A DNA stretch of 64,000 nt from Morinoia aosen (GCA_030386875.1 CM059559.1:5515177-5579176); one strand, 5' to 3'; positions 47,281 through 56,820 are shown, counted from the first letter of the stretch. The notes: generated from the letters alone by a model not told the origin. A program made the numbers and translations.

Positions 47281-49512
47281 TCTTTCGTTTGGGATATTAG
47301 ATGGAAAAAATTTTACCACCTCTGCATTACTTTGGGGGAGGTACAGAGAGGAAAATACTCGTCGAGCTTTCTGGATCATGAATCTATTCGGTATTGGGAT
47401 CCAGTCGAGTTTTCTTAAAAGAGGGGTGACATGATCGTATTTATTAAAATTTCCTTTGCATACCACTTTGGCGGCGAAGTTTACACATTTTTGCAACTCT
47501 TCCTGACGACATTTAGGTAAGTCTCCCCACACAAGACTGCAGTAGTCCAGACGCGATAAAACTAAAGACTGAATCACTAATAATCTAGATTTTTCGTCAA
47601 GTGTGTTCTTTATACGATGAAAGAACATTAAGGTTCCGTTAATTTTGTTGCACATTGTTTCGACGTGTGAATTGAAAGTCATATTTTTGTCAAACCAAAC
47701 ACCCAGATTTTTAACCTTATCGACTGGTTTAATTGTATCGTCTCCAAATGTTAGCTTGAATGGTGGTAAATTTTCAGTCGCAATCTGTGATCCAAAAATA
47801 ATGCATTGCGTTTTACTTGCGTTAAGTTTGAGGCCATTATGGTCATACCACAATTTCAGATTTCTCAGAAGGTTTTCAGCGTTGGCTTGTGTTTCTGTTA
47901 AATCCGCTGTTGAGCTTGTCATGGCAATTTGTACGTCATCAGCATACATTGAGATTTTTGTGTTTGCCGGCATGGTGGGGAAATCGTTGATGAAAATTGA
48001 AAATAGGAGTGGGCCGATGATTGAACCTTGAGGAACGCCAAAGTTATTTGGTATGAATGATGACATTTTGTTATTCAAGCACACTGCATGAGAGCGGTTT
48101 CGTAGGTAGCTTTCAAACCACTGAGTGTCTATTCTGAGGTTTGAAATTTTTTGTAGAAGTTTCTTATGCTCAACACTGTCGAAAGCTTTGGAGAGATCAA
48201 GCAATAGTAAGAGAGTTAATTTTTTTTGGTCAATATCTTTGTAAATTTTTTTTGTTATGTTTAACAGGGCGTCCTGAGTACTGGTATTCCTCCTGTAAGC
48301 ATATTGATTGCGATGCAGTAGATGTGACTCGTCTATGTGAGACGAGAGCTGGTTTGTTATTACTTTTTCTAATATTTTGGACATAACAGGCAGGAGACTG
48401 ATTGGTCTGTAGTTTGACGCTATGTCGATATCACCAGATTTATGTAATGGCTTAATTATGGATAGTTTCCATTGATCGGGAAACTTGTTTGTGACTATAG
48501 ATGTATTTATTATCAAGCGAATAAAGGGTGCTGTGACAGGGAAGCTGTTTTTAATATGTTGGAGGCTTATGCCATCATGTCCAGTCGCTTTAGTATTCTT
48601 TAGTGAGTATAAGATTTTTCGTATCTCTATGACGCTAACTGGCTTTGGTCTCCACTTGTTGCTACTATTTGGGGATGAAACATCGCTCAGATTTGCCTCT
48701 GTAGATGTGTCTGAAACTGTCCTGGATACTTCATTGAAAACATCTTCGCCAACTTTTGAGAAGAAAGTGTTAAAGTCATTCGCCATTTCTGAGGGGTTGT
48801 CAAAAGTGCTTTTGCAGTCTGAATTTTTATACTGAGCAGCTTCTCTAATGATTTCCCAAGTTCTTTTAGGGTTTTTTTTTGCCGCCAAGAGTTCTTTGTG
48901 GAAGTAGTCCCGTTTTGCTTCCTTAACTTTTCTTCGTAGGATCTTCTCATGATCTTTATATAATTTTCGACGCGTACTGTCTGATTTATTCAGTTTGTAC
49001 TCACGCTGCAAATTTCTTTTAGCTCTGCTCAAATGTTTTATCTCATCTGTTATCCATTTAGAAATTCTTGGCTTAACTTTCTTCGTAGTGAAAGGCGCGC
49101 ATTCGTTAAGAGCTGATACGAAATTTTCGTTGAAAAGCGAAACTTGTAGATTGACATCATCGGTGTTTTCCATGCCTTGAAATTCACTCCATCTGTCTAA
49201 TAGCTTTTCTTGAAATATTTCAGGGGAGTAGTGGTTTTTCATGCGATATGTAATGTAACTAGATTTCTGTTTCTCTTTTGCAATATTGATTTGGCATTCT
49301 ACCGAATGGTGATCAGAAAAGGACGGTAAGATTTCTGTGCTGAGTACTGCTTGGGGATTGTTGGTAATTGCTAGGTCAAGAAGAGTTTTAGAAGTGTTGG
49401 TAATTCGCGTTGGTTCTTGGACCATTTGAGAAAGATTAAGTCTGTGCAGCATCTTGCTTAGCTGATTGTTTATATTTGTCAGATCCACGTTAAAATCTCC
49501 GAAAACATAGAC
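47257..49512 (-). CDS. Reverse transcriptase (C-terminal EN plus RT) of the LINE
   Basis: The frame opens at 49512 with the endonuclease motif GDFN and contains the endonuclease SDHH (residues 58-61 counting from codon 49488). RT motifs follow: NYRPISLLP (359-367), motif A LLDLSKAFD with aspartates at 431 and 437, GVPQGSIIGPLLF (484-496), the catalytic MYADD (514-518), GLKLNASKT (552-560) and NLGVWFD. All catalytic residues are present. Upstream endonuclease motifs are in another frame, joined at a run of five A on the minus strand. The frame ends early at 47257. The usual C-terminal tail continues in the -1 frame. It would copy the element RNA at nicked target DNA. No ATG is convincing as its own start. 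Confidence 0.93.
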   Translation of the reverse strand, partial: VYVFGDFNVDLTNINNQLSKMLHRLNLSQMVQEPTRITNTSKTLLDLAITNNPQAVLSTEILPSFSDHHSVECQINIAKEKQKSSYITYRMKNHYSPEIFQEKLLDRWSEFQGMENTDDVNLQVSLFNENFVSALNECAPFTTKKVKPRISKWITDEIKHLSRAKRNLQREYKLNKSDSTRRKLYKDHEKILRRKVKEAKRDYFHKELLAAKKNPKRTWEIIREAAQYKNSDCKSTFDNPSEMANDFNTFFSKVGEDVFNEVSRTVSDTSTEANLSDVSSPNSSNKWRPKPVSVIEIRKILYSLKNTKATGHDGISLQHIKNSFPVTAPFIRLIINTSIVTNKFPDQWKLSIIKPLHKSGDIDIASNYRPISLLPVMSKILEKVITNQLSSHIDESHLLHRNQYAYRRNTSTQDALLNITKKIYKDIDQKKLTLLLLLDLSKAFDSVEHKKLLQKISNLRIDTQWFESYLRNRSHAVCLNNKMSSFIPNNFGVPQGSIIGPLLFSIFINDFPTMPANTKISMYADDVQIAMTSSTADLTETQANAENLLRNLKLWYDHNGLKLNASKTQCIIFGSQIATENLPPFKLTFGDDTIKPVDKVKNLGVWFDKNMTFNSHVETMCNKINGTLMFFHRIKNTLDEKSRLLVIQSLVLSRLDYCSLVWGDLPKCRQEELQKCVNFAAKVVCKGNFNKYDHVTPLLRKLDWIPIPNRFMIQKARRVFSSLYLPQSNAEVVKFFPSNIPNERPTGGTMF

Positions 49513-50066
49513 TTTTTGGCTGCAGAGATTGATCTAAGCGTATTTTCAATGAAATCTAATGTTGGACGAAGAGATGCTGACGGATGTCTGTAAAGACTGC
49601 CGATAATGAAAGACTTGTGTTTGTTTACTTGAACATTGAGCCAAACCATTTCTGTGTCTTCGCATTTTTCTTTTATCGGAACTAAGGATGTAGAGTAGAC
49701 ATCTTTGATGAAAATGCATGAACCGCTACCTCTCTTACTCTTGACTCCGTCATAACGGTACAATTTGTACCCGGTAATGCTGAGATATGAGCTTTCGACT
49801 CGTGAATCGAACCATGTTTCAGATACGCATAAAATATCGATATCATTAGTGATCAACATTACTCGTACGTCATCCATTTTACCATTGAGGCTGCGAGCAT
49901 TTATGTGCAATATTTTGATATTATTTACCTCAATAGGCAGATCTTTAGTGGAGTTATTGCATTTTTTAGGTCTAGCAGGGCATTTAGTATTCGTCTCTAG
50001 GTCTTTATTGCCGCGTTCATTGTTTGTGATTTCAGCTTCATATTCAATTTGATCACTGTTATTTAG
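49479..50066 (-). CDS. APE-type endonuclease domain of the LINE
   Basis: Open in the same frame as the OTU region, directly after its TGA. About 50 linker residues precede the domain. Then come the APE motifs: HINARSL (metal/phosphate-site Asn), CVSETW (catalytic Glu) and GSLYRHP (Tyr-Arg). The GDFN and SDHH motifs continue in the RT frame. This frame reads a nonsense end after the AAAAAG run at 49512-49517, so the natural protein almost certainly crossed to the RT frame there. It nicks target DNA to prime reverse transcription. No in-frame ATG lies before the catalytic Glu; the apparent start near HINARSL is TTG. Expression therefore depends on upstream translation. Confidence 0.88.
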   Translation of the reverse strand, partial: LNNSDQIEYEAEITNNERGNKDLETNTKCPARPKKCNNSTKDLPIEVNNIKILHINARSLNGKMDDVRVMLITNDIDILCVSETWFDSRVESSYLSITGYKLYRYDGVKSKRGSGSCIFIKDVYSTSLVPIKEKCEDTEMVWLNVQVNKHKSFIIGSLYRHPSASLRPTLDFIENTLRSISAAKKSMFSEILTWI

Positions 50067-50069
50067 TCA
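50061..50069 (-). other. Candidate stop-codon readthrough site TGA-CTA
   Basis: On the minus strand the OTU frame ends TTG TGA CTA AAT and the same frame then stays open through the endonuclease. UGA followed by CUA is the best-known leaky stop context in animal and viral mRNAs. Codons on both sides are in one frame. Alternatively the TGA is a decay mutation that happens to fit the motif. Confidence 0.5.
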
Positions 50070-50570
50070 CAAAATGGGGGAGGGAGCAACACGATTTTCA
50101 TCACGCATTTTCAAGAGGGCGCTATAGTGGTCCTGTTTCCGGTGTATGTTTACCGGAGGACAGTTTATCAGAGCATTTGATGTAGGGGAGATTGTCGTCT
50201 TCCAAATCCCATTGTCTCTTTCATCAAATACGTGAATTGGTGTTCTCGTTACATTAGAAAGTATTTGGGGTATGAGGTCTCCAACTGCGTGATCGAAGAC
50301 TTTTCTATCGATGTATTTATCGATGAGTTGTTCGAAACTGCCACAGTTCTTGTCAACGAATTTTGCATACTGGTCCTTGTTTCTGGAGCTCTCAGTTTTG
50401 ATGGCTTTTTTCAGAGATATATTATTCCATTTCGATTTTTGTTGTGAAGCAAGCTGCGTCGTTACGGCGTGGAGGAGACAGTGTCCGTCACCTACAGTGT
50501 AAGCAGGCTCCAATTTGAGCGATCGTTTCAAGTCGTCCAGTGATGTGTGCAACGCGTGTGCAGATTTGAT
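50067..50570 (-). CDS. OTU-like cysteine protease domain of the LINE
   Basis: The frame opens after a TGA at 50571-50573. It contains VGDGHCLLHAV (Asp22 and nucleophile Cys25, counted from the TTG at 50552) and, 117 residues later, DHYSALL (His142). This is the D-G-x-C ... H-Y layout and spacing of OTU-family cysteine proteases, most of which remove ubiquitin. There is no ATG before the active site; the only Met is near the C-terminus. The first 83 nt overlap ORF1, in the +1 frame relative to it. The domain could process the polyprotein or deubiquitinate it or host factors. That is inference. Catalytic residues look intact. Confidence 0.85.
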   Translation of the reverse strand: MKSAHALHTSLDDLKRSLKLEPAYTVGDGHCLLHAVTTQLASQQKSKWNNISLKKAIKTESSRNKDQYAKFVDKNCGSFEQLIDKYIDRKVFDHAVGDLIPQILSNVTRTPIHVFDERDNGIWKTTISPTSNALINCPPVNIHRKQDHYSALLKMRDENRVAPSPIL

Positions 50571-52458
50571 TCACTGTTGATTTTTCGGTAGCAGTATTAG
50601 TTTGGTCGTTCGACGGAGGCCCGGCAGAGGCATCAGATTTTTTTCGAATAATTTGATTTTCTTTGGAATAGTTTTGAATATCGGTATTTGCTTGACTTTC
50701 CTTGGCTCCTGCGTACTCACTGGAAAGTTGAGAATTGGTTGAAAAGGAGGGCATGTCGCAATCACTATTTGTGTCTGTTGCAAGTAACGCAAATTTATTT
50801 TTCGTACTGACATTATATTTGTCTGAGATCGCATCAGGGAAAGGCTCAGGCTTGTTTACGTTCCTCATGCTGTGGGTGAGTGAGTTACTCAGACCTCTGC
50901 TTGATGTCGCAATCAATTTTGAAGGATTTGGTGTACCATGTGCAGTGATATGCATAGGCTTATATTCTTTTTGAAAGTCTAATGTGAGACTATTTGTCTC
51001 ATTCCGTGAATTTTTCGATTCATTGGAATGATCTACAATTCCATTTATTGCTTGACATTTGTTGAAACGAGGACAATATGGCACGATGATTCGCAATGTT
51101 GATTTCATTGCAAGTTGTAGAAGAAAACAGAAGTTCTCTTCCTGGGTCCGAGGCCATTGAAAGTTATTGAGTGCGTCACCATTTTCATTTTCTGGGTAAG
51201 TTTGAAATTGAATCAAGTTTAAACCCAGGTTTTTGCAAAAATGCCTCGCGTTGTTGAATTCGTTTGCACTGCAAGCATTGGCAATATAAATGCGAGAAAG
51301 TGCGTACTTTCTTACAATTTGTTGTTTGATTCGAGCAAGGTCTGAGGGCGAGTGGCAGAGACCATCAAAACTTAGTATATAATTTTTAAATCTAGGCATG
51401 CAATTTACAGTATGGAGAAGGTCATCGAAGCGCCCTGATGGAACAGTTTTGATCCAGCACGAGCGATCGATGTCCTTCCTTCTGATCGTGCTTAGGATAT
51501 TATCACCTAGCAGCAAAGTGTCGTAAGGTTCTCGACAATTGGAGTCGATTTCACAAGAGATACTAGCATGTACCACAGGTGCAAGGTCTTGAGAACTTAT
51601 ATGTGAATTTAAAGCAAAAAGCTGTTCGGTTAGGTTCTGAATGTTTGATACTATAGAGAAAATCGACGACGGGCTAGGAGGCTCACGTTGTCTTAGGGAT
51701 TTATTGAAAAACGCTCTTGTTAGAGACAAATTGTGAATAATTTCATGAATTTTTTGAGAGCTTGTTATTTGAAGCGGGTGCAAGTAGCCATTAAAAGAAG
51801 CAACAGTGTTATTTTTATTGCTCTGTACTGGAAATTTTATTTTGTTTTCACAGCTTGCGCTCTGGGGTAATTTACTGCCAGTATCGGTTTGTGCGCGAAA
51901 ATTATCGAACATATTATCTTGAGAATGAGAAAAGTCTACCACGCTTGAAATGTCCTTATTAGTAAAAACAATTTTTTCTTGTACCACTGATGAGGATGGT
52001 GTTTGTGTCCCCGCCGCTGGCGGACAGTTCGGAGCGTTGTTGTTGACGCAGAGCTGAGGAGCTGGCACGCTGTTTTGCTTGTTCAGATGAGGAGCAGGTG
52101 GTTGTGGTGCTGCGGCTGAGACTTCAATGCTTCGAACCTTCAAATGATTGCTAGAGGTTTGGCAGACATGTTTTCCCTCATCCGGCGATATTGATTGCAT
52201 AGTCTTCACTGACGTTGCTTCGGAAGGTGACACACATTCTTTGACGGGGTTACTGGCAGCTGTTAACAAGTCTCCCGTCTTTTGAGCATTAGAATTTTGT
52301 GCGTGAGAGGATGTAGGTCCCCTGCTTGCAGGCACTTTGCTTGGTAAAGTCGTATTTTTGCCCCTGAGAGAACCATTTTTTCGGGATGTTGTGTAGGGCA
52401 ACATTTGTGCAGAGAACGGCACTTTCCGGCCTGCGAGGCGAGTCTCGTAGTCATGCAT
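50488..52458 (-). CDS. LINE ORF1 protein with degenerate SGNH-like domain
   Basis: A 656-codon frame with an ATG start (ATGCATGACTAC). Residues 1-160 are low complexity, rich in Ser, Pro, Asn and Thr, with no zinc knuckle seen. Residues about 312-420 look like an SGNH/GDSL hydrolase fold: a hydrophobic strand then LLLGDNIL (317-322 region), where GDS would be expected, then VPSGRFDDLL, a strand with SFDGL and NACSANEFNNARHF, then LGLNLIQF. The nucleophile Ser is replaced by Asn (residue 320), so esterase activity is doubtful. Esterase-type ORF1 proteins are known in CR1/L2 elements. The C-terminus overlaps the OTU frame by 83 nt. ORF1 likely binds element RNA. Confidence 0.8.
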   Translation of the reverse strand: MHDYETRLAGRKVPFSAQMLPYTTSRKNGSLRGKNTTLPSKVPASRGPTSSHAQNSNAQKTGDLLTAASNPVKECVSPSEATSVKTMQSISPDEGKHVCQTSSNHLKVRSIEVSAAAPQPPAPHLNKQNSVPAPQLCVNNNAPNCPPAAGTQTPSSSVVQEKIVFTNKDISSVVDFSHSQDNMFDNFRAQTDTGSKLPQSASCENKIKFPVQSNKNNTVASFNGYLHPLQITSSQKIHEIIHNLSLTRAFFNKSLRQREPPSPSSIFSIVSNIQNLTEQLFALNSHISSQDLAPVVHASISCEIDSNCREPYDTLLLGDNILSTIRRKDIDRSCWIKTVPSGRFDDLLHTVNCMPRFKNYILSFDGLCHSPSDLARIKQQIVRKYALSRIYIANACSANEFNNARHFCKNLGLNLIQFQTYPENENGDALNNFQWPRTQEENFCFLLQLAMKSTLRIIVPYCPRFNKCQAINGIVDHSNESKNSRNETNSLTLDFQKEYKPMHITAHGTPNPSKLIATSSRGLSNSLTHSMRNVNKPEPFPDAISDKYNVSTKNKFALLATDTNSDCDMPSFSTNSQLSSEYAGAKESQANTDIQNYSKENQIIRKKSDASAGPPSNDQTNTATEKSTVNQICTRVAHITGRLETIAQIGACLHCR

Positions 52459-52518
52459 CGTGCGTTGTAATCGTATAGCTATGATGTTTTAAACTATTCG
52501 GTGTCAGTAGGGAAACGG

Positions 52519-53905
52519 AGGTACGAAACACAATAATTCTTCCGTGCACGTTTTTCGTCTTGGCCACGTAGGAAGTGAACAAAAACTTCACTGAGATGTT
52601 ATAGACATTACCAAAAATTTATCAAATCAAACGTAATTTCTCTGGTTGCTTGGAGCGAAAAAGTTCATCAGGATTTGCCATGCTCTGAACAGTCGGAGAG
52701 ACGGGAGGCAGAGGTACGGGAAGAGGGGGGGGGGAGTGAACGGGTTCGGTGAGGGGTGATTGAGGGGACAAGGACACTTCAGACAGACAGGCCCATAGGT
52801 CGAGACTGGGCTGAGCACACCTTTCCTTCGTGTTGCTAGCATTGCTTTGTTAGCTTCGTATTTAAATTGCACTGTTTTAAGCAGAAATAAGACAAAAGTT
52901 ATTTTTTTTTTCTTTTCGCAGTTCCACAGGTAGCGTCATATACACTCAACATGTTTTTTTTTCTGCAATAACAGATGAGAGAAACCGAAGATGAAAGTTT
53001 TTTATCCTTCTCATGTTTTACGTCACTAGTTAACCAACATTTTCCATAAAAAAAAACAAGACAATAATGTAAGCCAATTTGGTGAATCAGAAATTGATTG
53101 TGTGCGTTAGAGATTTTTCAACATTCATGCTCTATTGTAACATAGAAATAGTTCACGAATGATGTTCACTGTTATTTTCCCAAAAGATGCGAAATTACCA
53201 GAGTACACTTTCTTTTTTTTCTATTTTTTTTAACATGGCAAATTATTTCCGAAAGTTGCTGGATCAAGTTTTTTCAATTTTTAAATTTAAAAGTTCCTTC
53301 AGAGAAAAAGTCTTTTTCCCTTCTCACATTTAACGTCACTAGTTAACCAAAATTGTCCATCAAAAGAACATGATAATAATGTAAGCTAATTTGGTGAATC
53401 AATAATTGATTGTGTGCATTAGAAATTTTTCAACATCCATGTTCTATGGTAACAAACGAAACACAATAATTCTTTCGTGCACATTTGCCGTCTCGGCCAC
53501 GTAGGAAGTGAACAAAAACTGAAACTGAGAGGTTTGACATTGCCAAAAATTGATCAAAACAAACGTAATTTCTTTGGTTGCTTGAAGCGGAAAAAGTTCA
53601 GGATTTGCCATGCTATGCTCTGAACGGTCAGAAGACGGGAAGCAGGTGTACGGGAAAGGGGGGGGGGAGGTGCGGGCTCGGAAAGGGGGGGGGGGGTGCG
53701 GGCTCGGCGAGGGGAGACTGAGGGAACAAGGCCACTTCACACTTCACTCAGGCCTATCGTTCGAGACCCGGCTGAACACACCATTTCACAACCCTTGCCA
53801 GCACTGCTTTGTTGGCTTTTCATTTAAAGTGCACTGATTTAAGCAGAAATAAGACAAAATTTATTTTTTCCCTTTCGCAGTTCCACAGGTAACAAACACA
53901 TTCAC
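52519..53905 (-). repeat. Direct duplicated modules upstream of the LINE ORF1
   Basis: Two modules occur twice in the same orientation. Module A (52519-52945 and 53453-53905) shares GAAACACAATAATTC, GGCCACGTAGGAAGTGAACA, poly-G runs, TTTAAGCAGAAATAAGACAA and CGCAGTTCCACAGGTA. Module B (about 52994-53145 and 53301-53452) shares CGTCACTAGTTAACCAA, AATAATGTAAGC and ATTGATTGTGTGC. B and A are contiguous only in the right-hand pair, so the ancestral unit is probably B-A, about 600 bp. Position suggests a 5' UTR/promoter, but the element boundary is not proven. Confidence 0.8.
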
Positions 53906-54741
53906 TGATAGTATAATTTTTACGCATGGCTAGGTTATTTCCCCCTTGCATTTTCAACGATTACCGCCCCATTTCCCCGCACGTCCGACCGCGACCGAGT
54001 CTGCCAGGCGACATAAGTATATTCTCAATTTATCTATCCATACTCTCACTCATGTCTAATTAGTAGCTTCATGTCTAGGTGTAGGATAGCATCGTTGGAA
54101 GTGTTTGACAATCTTTGCTTTTCAACTGAATAACCTAGCGTCGAGGCTCCACCTCTTATACCATGTTCTTGTCAGACGTCTCAATATATTCATAATCTAT
54201 GTTGCGTCTGTTAGTCACGTTAAAGGCTTCACCTGCTTATTTGATGTAACAATGCGAATTCCAACAATTGTGTCACTTGATGATTAGAATTAACGTAATC
54301 ACTGAGATCCGATGATGTTGTTGTCATTTAATTAACGGTAAATTCTTTGATACGCTACGTAGATTTAGAGTACGGTATATATATTGTGTGCCATTCTACT
54401 TCCCGATTATGTCATCCATTTGCTATTTGAAGACGTCGTCATTATAACATAAAATTGCGCTGCAGCCATCTCGTCATTCACCTTTATGATGTCCCACTTA
54501 AATTGTTATAATATCATGATTATTTACAACTAATGACATTGAAAGGTCAGGATATTAATTAGATCTTTATTGAAATAACTAAATATAATAATTGAGGCCT
54601 TCCGTCTCGACCATCGACCTTATGAAAATGAAAGCAACGAGAGAATGACGAAAAATAATGCAGAGAAAGAATTACCTCCTGAAAATTGGCCAACGAATAA
54701 TACGTACATCGATGAAAAAAAAGGGGGGATATAACACATTT
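53906..54741. other. AT-rich spacer, no gene recognised
   Basis: Unique sequence with a poly-G run just before the 24-bp mini-array (54722-54727). No supported gene. Confidence 0.5.
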
Positions 54742-54881
54742 GTGTGCTGTGTCTGACTGCCTTTTGTGTGCTGTGTTTGACTGCCTTTTGTGTGCTGTGT
54801 TTGACTGCCTTTTGTGTGCTGTGTCTGACTGCCTTTTGTGTGCTGTGTCTGACTGCCTTTTGTGTGCTGTGTCTGACTGCC
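54742..54881. repeat. Second array of the 24-bp minisatellite, about 6 copies
   Basis: Same monomer and orientation as 43191-44474. The C/T variant order (C,T,T,C,C,C) and all bases match the 140 bp at 44091-44230 of the large array by eye. It begins and ends abruptly in unrelated AT-rich DNA. Confidence 0.93.
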
Positions 54882-56820
54882 GTGTTTGTAAATTCCTCAG
54901 TACCGCTGCTCATGAACTAATTTTTTTCAATGGTAAATATTTTGTTTGAAAGAAGTGGGCATTTTTCAAATTTCTACCAGCGTTGTGTCTTTAAATTAGG
55001 GCAGTGGGTGCTGCCTTAAAACGTCTTGTGTGTGTTTTATTGCTTTTTTTATGAGTATTGCTACGCGTATAGCATTTTTCCCCAGGAATAACTTACTCAA
55101 AGTAAATCGGAATTTTCCCAACTGTTAACGGTTGATCTGTGAGAATAGTGGGTCCGATTGGGATATGTACCTTTATCATCATTAACAACAAACGACAAAT
55201 TAATGGAACGTTTACGAAATGAAATATATTTACGTTTATAGAACAAAAGGTTATGCTAAATTAAGGGTCAAATAAACGTAGATATAATGATGGATAACAT
55301 TAAATCAATTTTTTTGGAAACAGTATACAATAAAGAGTTAAGTAAACCGTTATAGAATATAGTAGGATATTAAAACGGTTGATTGTTTAAACATTCTTAA
55401 AGCAACAGATAGTATTAAACGAAGGCTTTCATGAACACGCTCTAAAGTGCGTGTAAAAACGATAATATTGAATATAGAACACTGTTTGTTTATAGTATTG
55501 TCCTATTAGATAATTGAACGTTACTATACTCTCATGCAACTATATTCTTACTAACCGCGTCAAAGAGCCTTGTTATCCATTTTAAATTTTTCGCCACCTG
55601 CATGCATATTTTTTGCCGCTCTAGTAATTAAATCAGTTGGGCGGTGAAAAACATGCATGCTTGGGCTAAAAAGTTAGACTTGTTATTGGAAAGCTGTACT
55701 TTGTGTTATCCTGCAACATCTTCTCCCGTGTAAATAGTGATCGAATATCCCATATTCTTCGTTCGGAGAGCGTTCCTACAATCTATATATGTAGGTCACG
55801 GAATACTTCAGAGTTTCAGCTTGACTTTGTATATAAGGCATGGAATAATACAGGGTCTCAAGTGGCTGCGCGTATTTAGTGCTCTGGATGTTCATACGAT
55901 CTCTCGAGACTCCTTTTATGAAATTGGTTTATTTGGATTCCCGAGTTTATGAGAACGTCCCTTATTTATTTAAATTCAAGCTGTCAGTGGCATTTGGTGC
56001 AGGTCTCGCCGTGGGCCGTATTTGGGAACCTGTGTCTTACCTGTACTACCCGTGCGCAGCTGTTCCGTGTTGGAGTCATGCCTGCAAATACAAGGTATTA
56101 TGCCTGCGAATACAAGACATTCATATTATTATAGTTGTTGTGCGAGTCAAATGTCATGCAGGTTCGGAAAATCGTTGTCATGCTCGGTTATTATTTGGTT
56201 TATAATGTCAGTGCAGACGTGTCTTTATCAATGTAAAAATCAATTGCATGATCGATCCTTTACTTTCAGAATAGTAGGCACTACAGCCAGCACATTTCCT
56301 GATTTAATTTTGTTCTCGCAATCATGCTCAAATTAGCAATTAAAATTTGAACCTGACGATAAATAAAGAGTGTTTAATCACATCTTGTATCTTTTCAGAT
56401 GTCGCTCATTCCTGAATGAAATTTCACGTTTCCGGAACAGTACTGTCAATTGAAAAACATGTACGAGTGATAATTACGCGTATAAAATGTAAATATATTT
56501 TTTTGATTCGACTGCGCTGTCCTGTAACGTGCTCGGCTCGGTGCAATAATGCTCAAGTGGGAGTAATAACAAAATTATTATAACACATTATCATATAATC
56601 ACATTATTTGCAGAAACCTCACGTCAATACCGTGTAAAACATGTTCTGTATATTCACACTTGTGGATAATACATAAAGTTTTAGACTGCAGTAGTTTAAA
56701 TAAAATTGTTTATATATTATAGCAAGGAATGTGGCCTTTACAATTGCTACTGCGACACTTGTTATCCGCAGAGTTTATTTCTAAGTTGCTTGTGTATAAA
56801 TTACAGCGTAATTTTTATAT
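54882..56820. other. AT-rich spacer with small duplications, no gene
   Basis: A two-unit repeat of about 53 bp (GTAGGTCACGGAATACTTCA / AAGGCATGGAATAATACAG) lies at about 55780-55865. A two-unit repeat (ATGCCTGCAAATACAAG / ATGCCTGCGAATACAAG) lies at 56078-56117. Frames of up to 108 codons at 55879-56336 show no domain. Confidence 0.5.

Larger units (their letters stand above)
47107..52458 (-). mobile_element. CR1/L2-like non-LTR retrotransposon, ORF1-OTU-EN-RT
   Basis: On the minus strand the order is ORF1 (52458-50488), an OTU-like frame (50570-50067), an APE endonuclease (50066-49479), a reverse transcriptase (49512-47257) and a frameshifted C-terminal tail (to 47107). RT block order, the phrases GVPQGSIIGPLLF and LLDLSKAFDSVEH, and the late WNKLP tail fit the CR1/L2/Daphne-type group rather than R2 or L1. 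The clade is judged by eye only. Frame breaks at 49513-49517 and near 47280 suggest a decayed copy. Element ends are not located. Confidence 0.88.
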
